NCBI GenBank assembly: GCA_964651495.1 | Contig: CAZYWP010000148.1 | Coordinates: 1-6,560 of the forward strand | Origin: CAZNVB01 sp964651495 | GTDB lineage: Bacteria > Acidobacteriota > Aminicenantia > Aminicenantales > UBA8522 | Direction: 5' to 3' | DNA length: 6,560 nucleotides | Shown here: positions 6,495 through 6,560 of the stretch, one piece after another | How positions within the stretch are numbered: position 1 is the stretch's first letter | How the letters are laid out: each line of letters starts with the position of its first letter | Program-made: the position numbers and the translations under genes | Notes under the pieces: generated by a model | The model's input: the letters and a program-made list of their open reading frames with translations, nothing else | Databases searched by the model: none | What the model was told of the DNA's origin: nothing

Positions 6495-6560
6495 GAACCA
6501 TTGTTTCATCGGCCTCGAATTTCGTCTGATTCGGAGTCGTGCCTCACGGTTGACGGTTCA

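Noticed and set aside
6546..6559. Tandem 7-base near-repeat ACGGTTG/ACGGTTC at the right edge
   Set aside because: Two short imperfect copies with no further units, and no link to a promoter or known operator.
6506..6560. An open minus-strand frame reaching the right edge and ending in TGA just before the TonB-fusion gene, possibly the tail of an upstream gene
   Set aside because: Only 17 codons are visible and they match nothing recognisable. An open frame of this length is expected by chance, so it cannot be called a gene from this window.

Overview
The window is a GC-rich, gene-dense bacterial segment in which every supportable gene is read from the minus strand. A protein with a TonB C-terminal domain behind one membrane helix implies a Gram-negative cell envelope. 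The GC-rich composition, intracellular-looking glycosidases and a long TonB-domain fusion would fit Acidobacteriota/Aminicenantota-like or deltaproteobacteria-like lineages. That placement is only an impression; the window contains no phylogenetic marker gene.

Region 1 (right end, transcribed first, 6483 down to 4365) is a two-gene unit. The first gene encodes a 619-residue chimera: a receiver (CheY-like) domain, a long cytoplasmic linker, one transmembrane helix, a proline-rich periplasmic linker and a TonB-type C-terminal domain. The receiver lacks the phosphoacceptor aspartate (Glu in its place) and one Mg-binding acid (Phe in its place), so it looks like a pseudo-receiver. Four bases after its stop begins an 84-codon gene for a small coiled-coil protein whose ribosome-binding site lies in the last codons of the chimera gene. 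A 9-bp stem-loop with a T-rich tail ends the unit.

Region 2 (4364 to 4197) is a 168-base gap. It holds that terminator and a good sigma-70-like promoter (TTGAAG, 18 bp, TATAAT) pointing into the next unit. Its predicted transcription start lies only a few bases before the start codon, so the message may be leaderless.

Region 3 (4196 down to the left edge) is a glycosidase operon: a 681-residue (alpha/alpha)6-barrel glycosidase-like protein, then, 12 bases later, a GH38 alpha-mannosidase with all four zinc/catalytic residues in place. The mannosidase runs off the left edge. Neither enzyme has a signal peptide, so the pair probably breaks down a mannose-containing oligosaccharide or glycoconjugate in the cytoplasm. 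No transporter or regulator is visible.

The most unusual item is the pseudo-receiver/TonB chimera with its coupled coiled-coil partner. It would place a cytoplasmic signalling-type domain directly on an envelope-spanning TonB-like protein.
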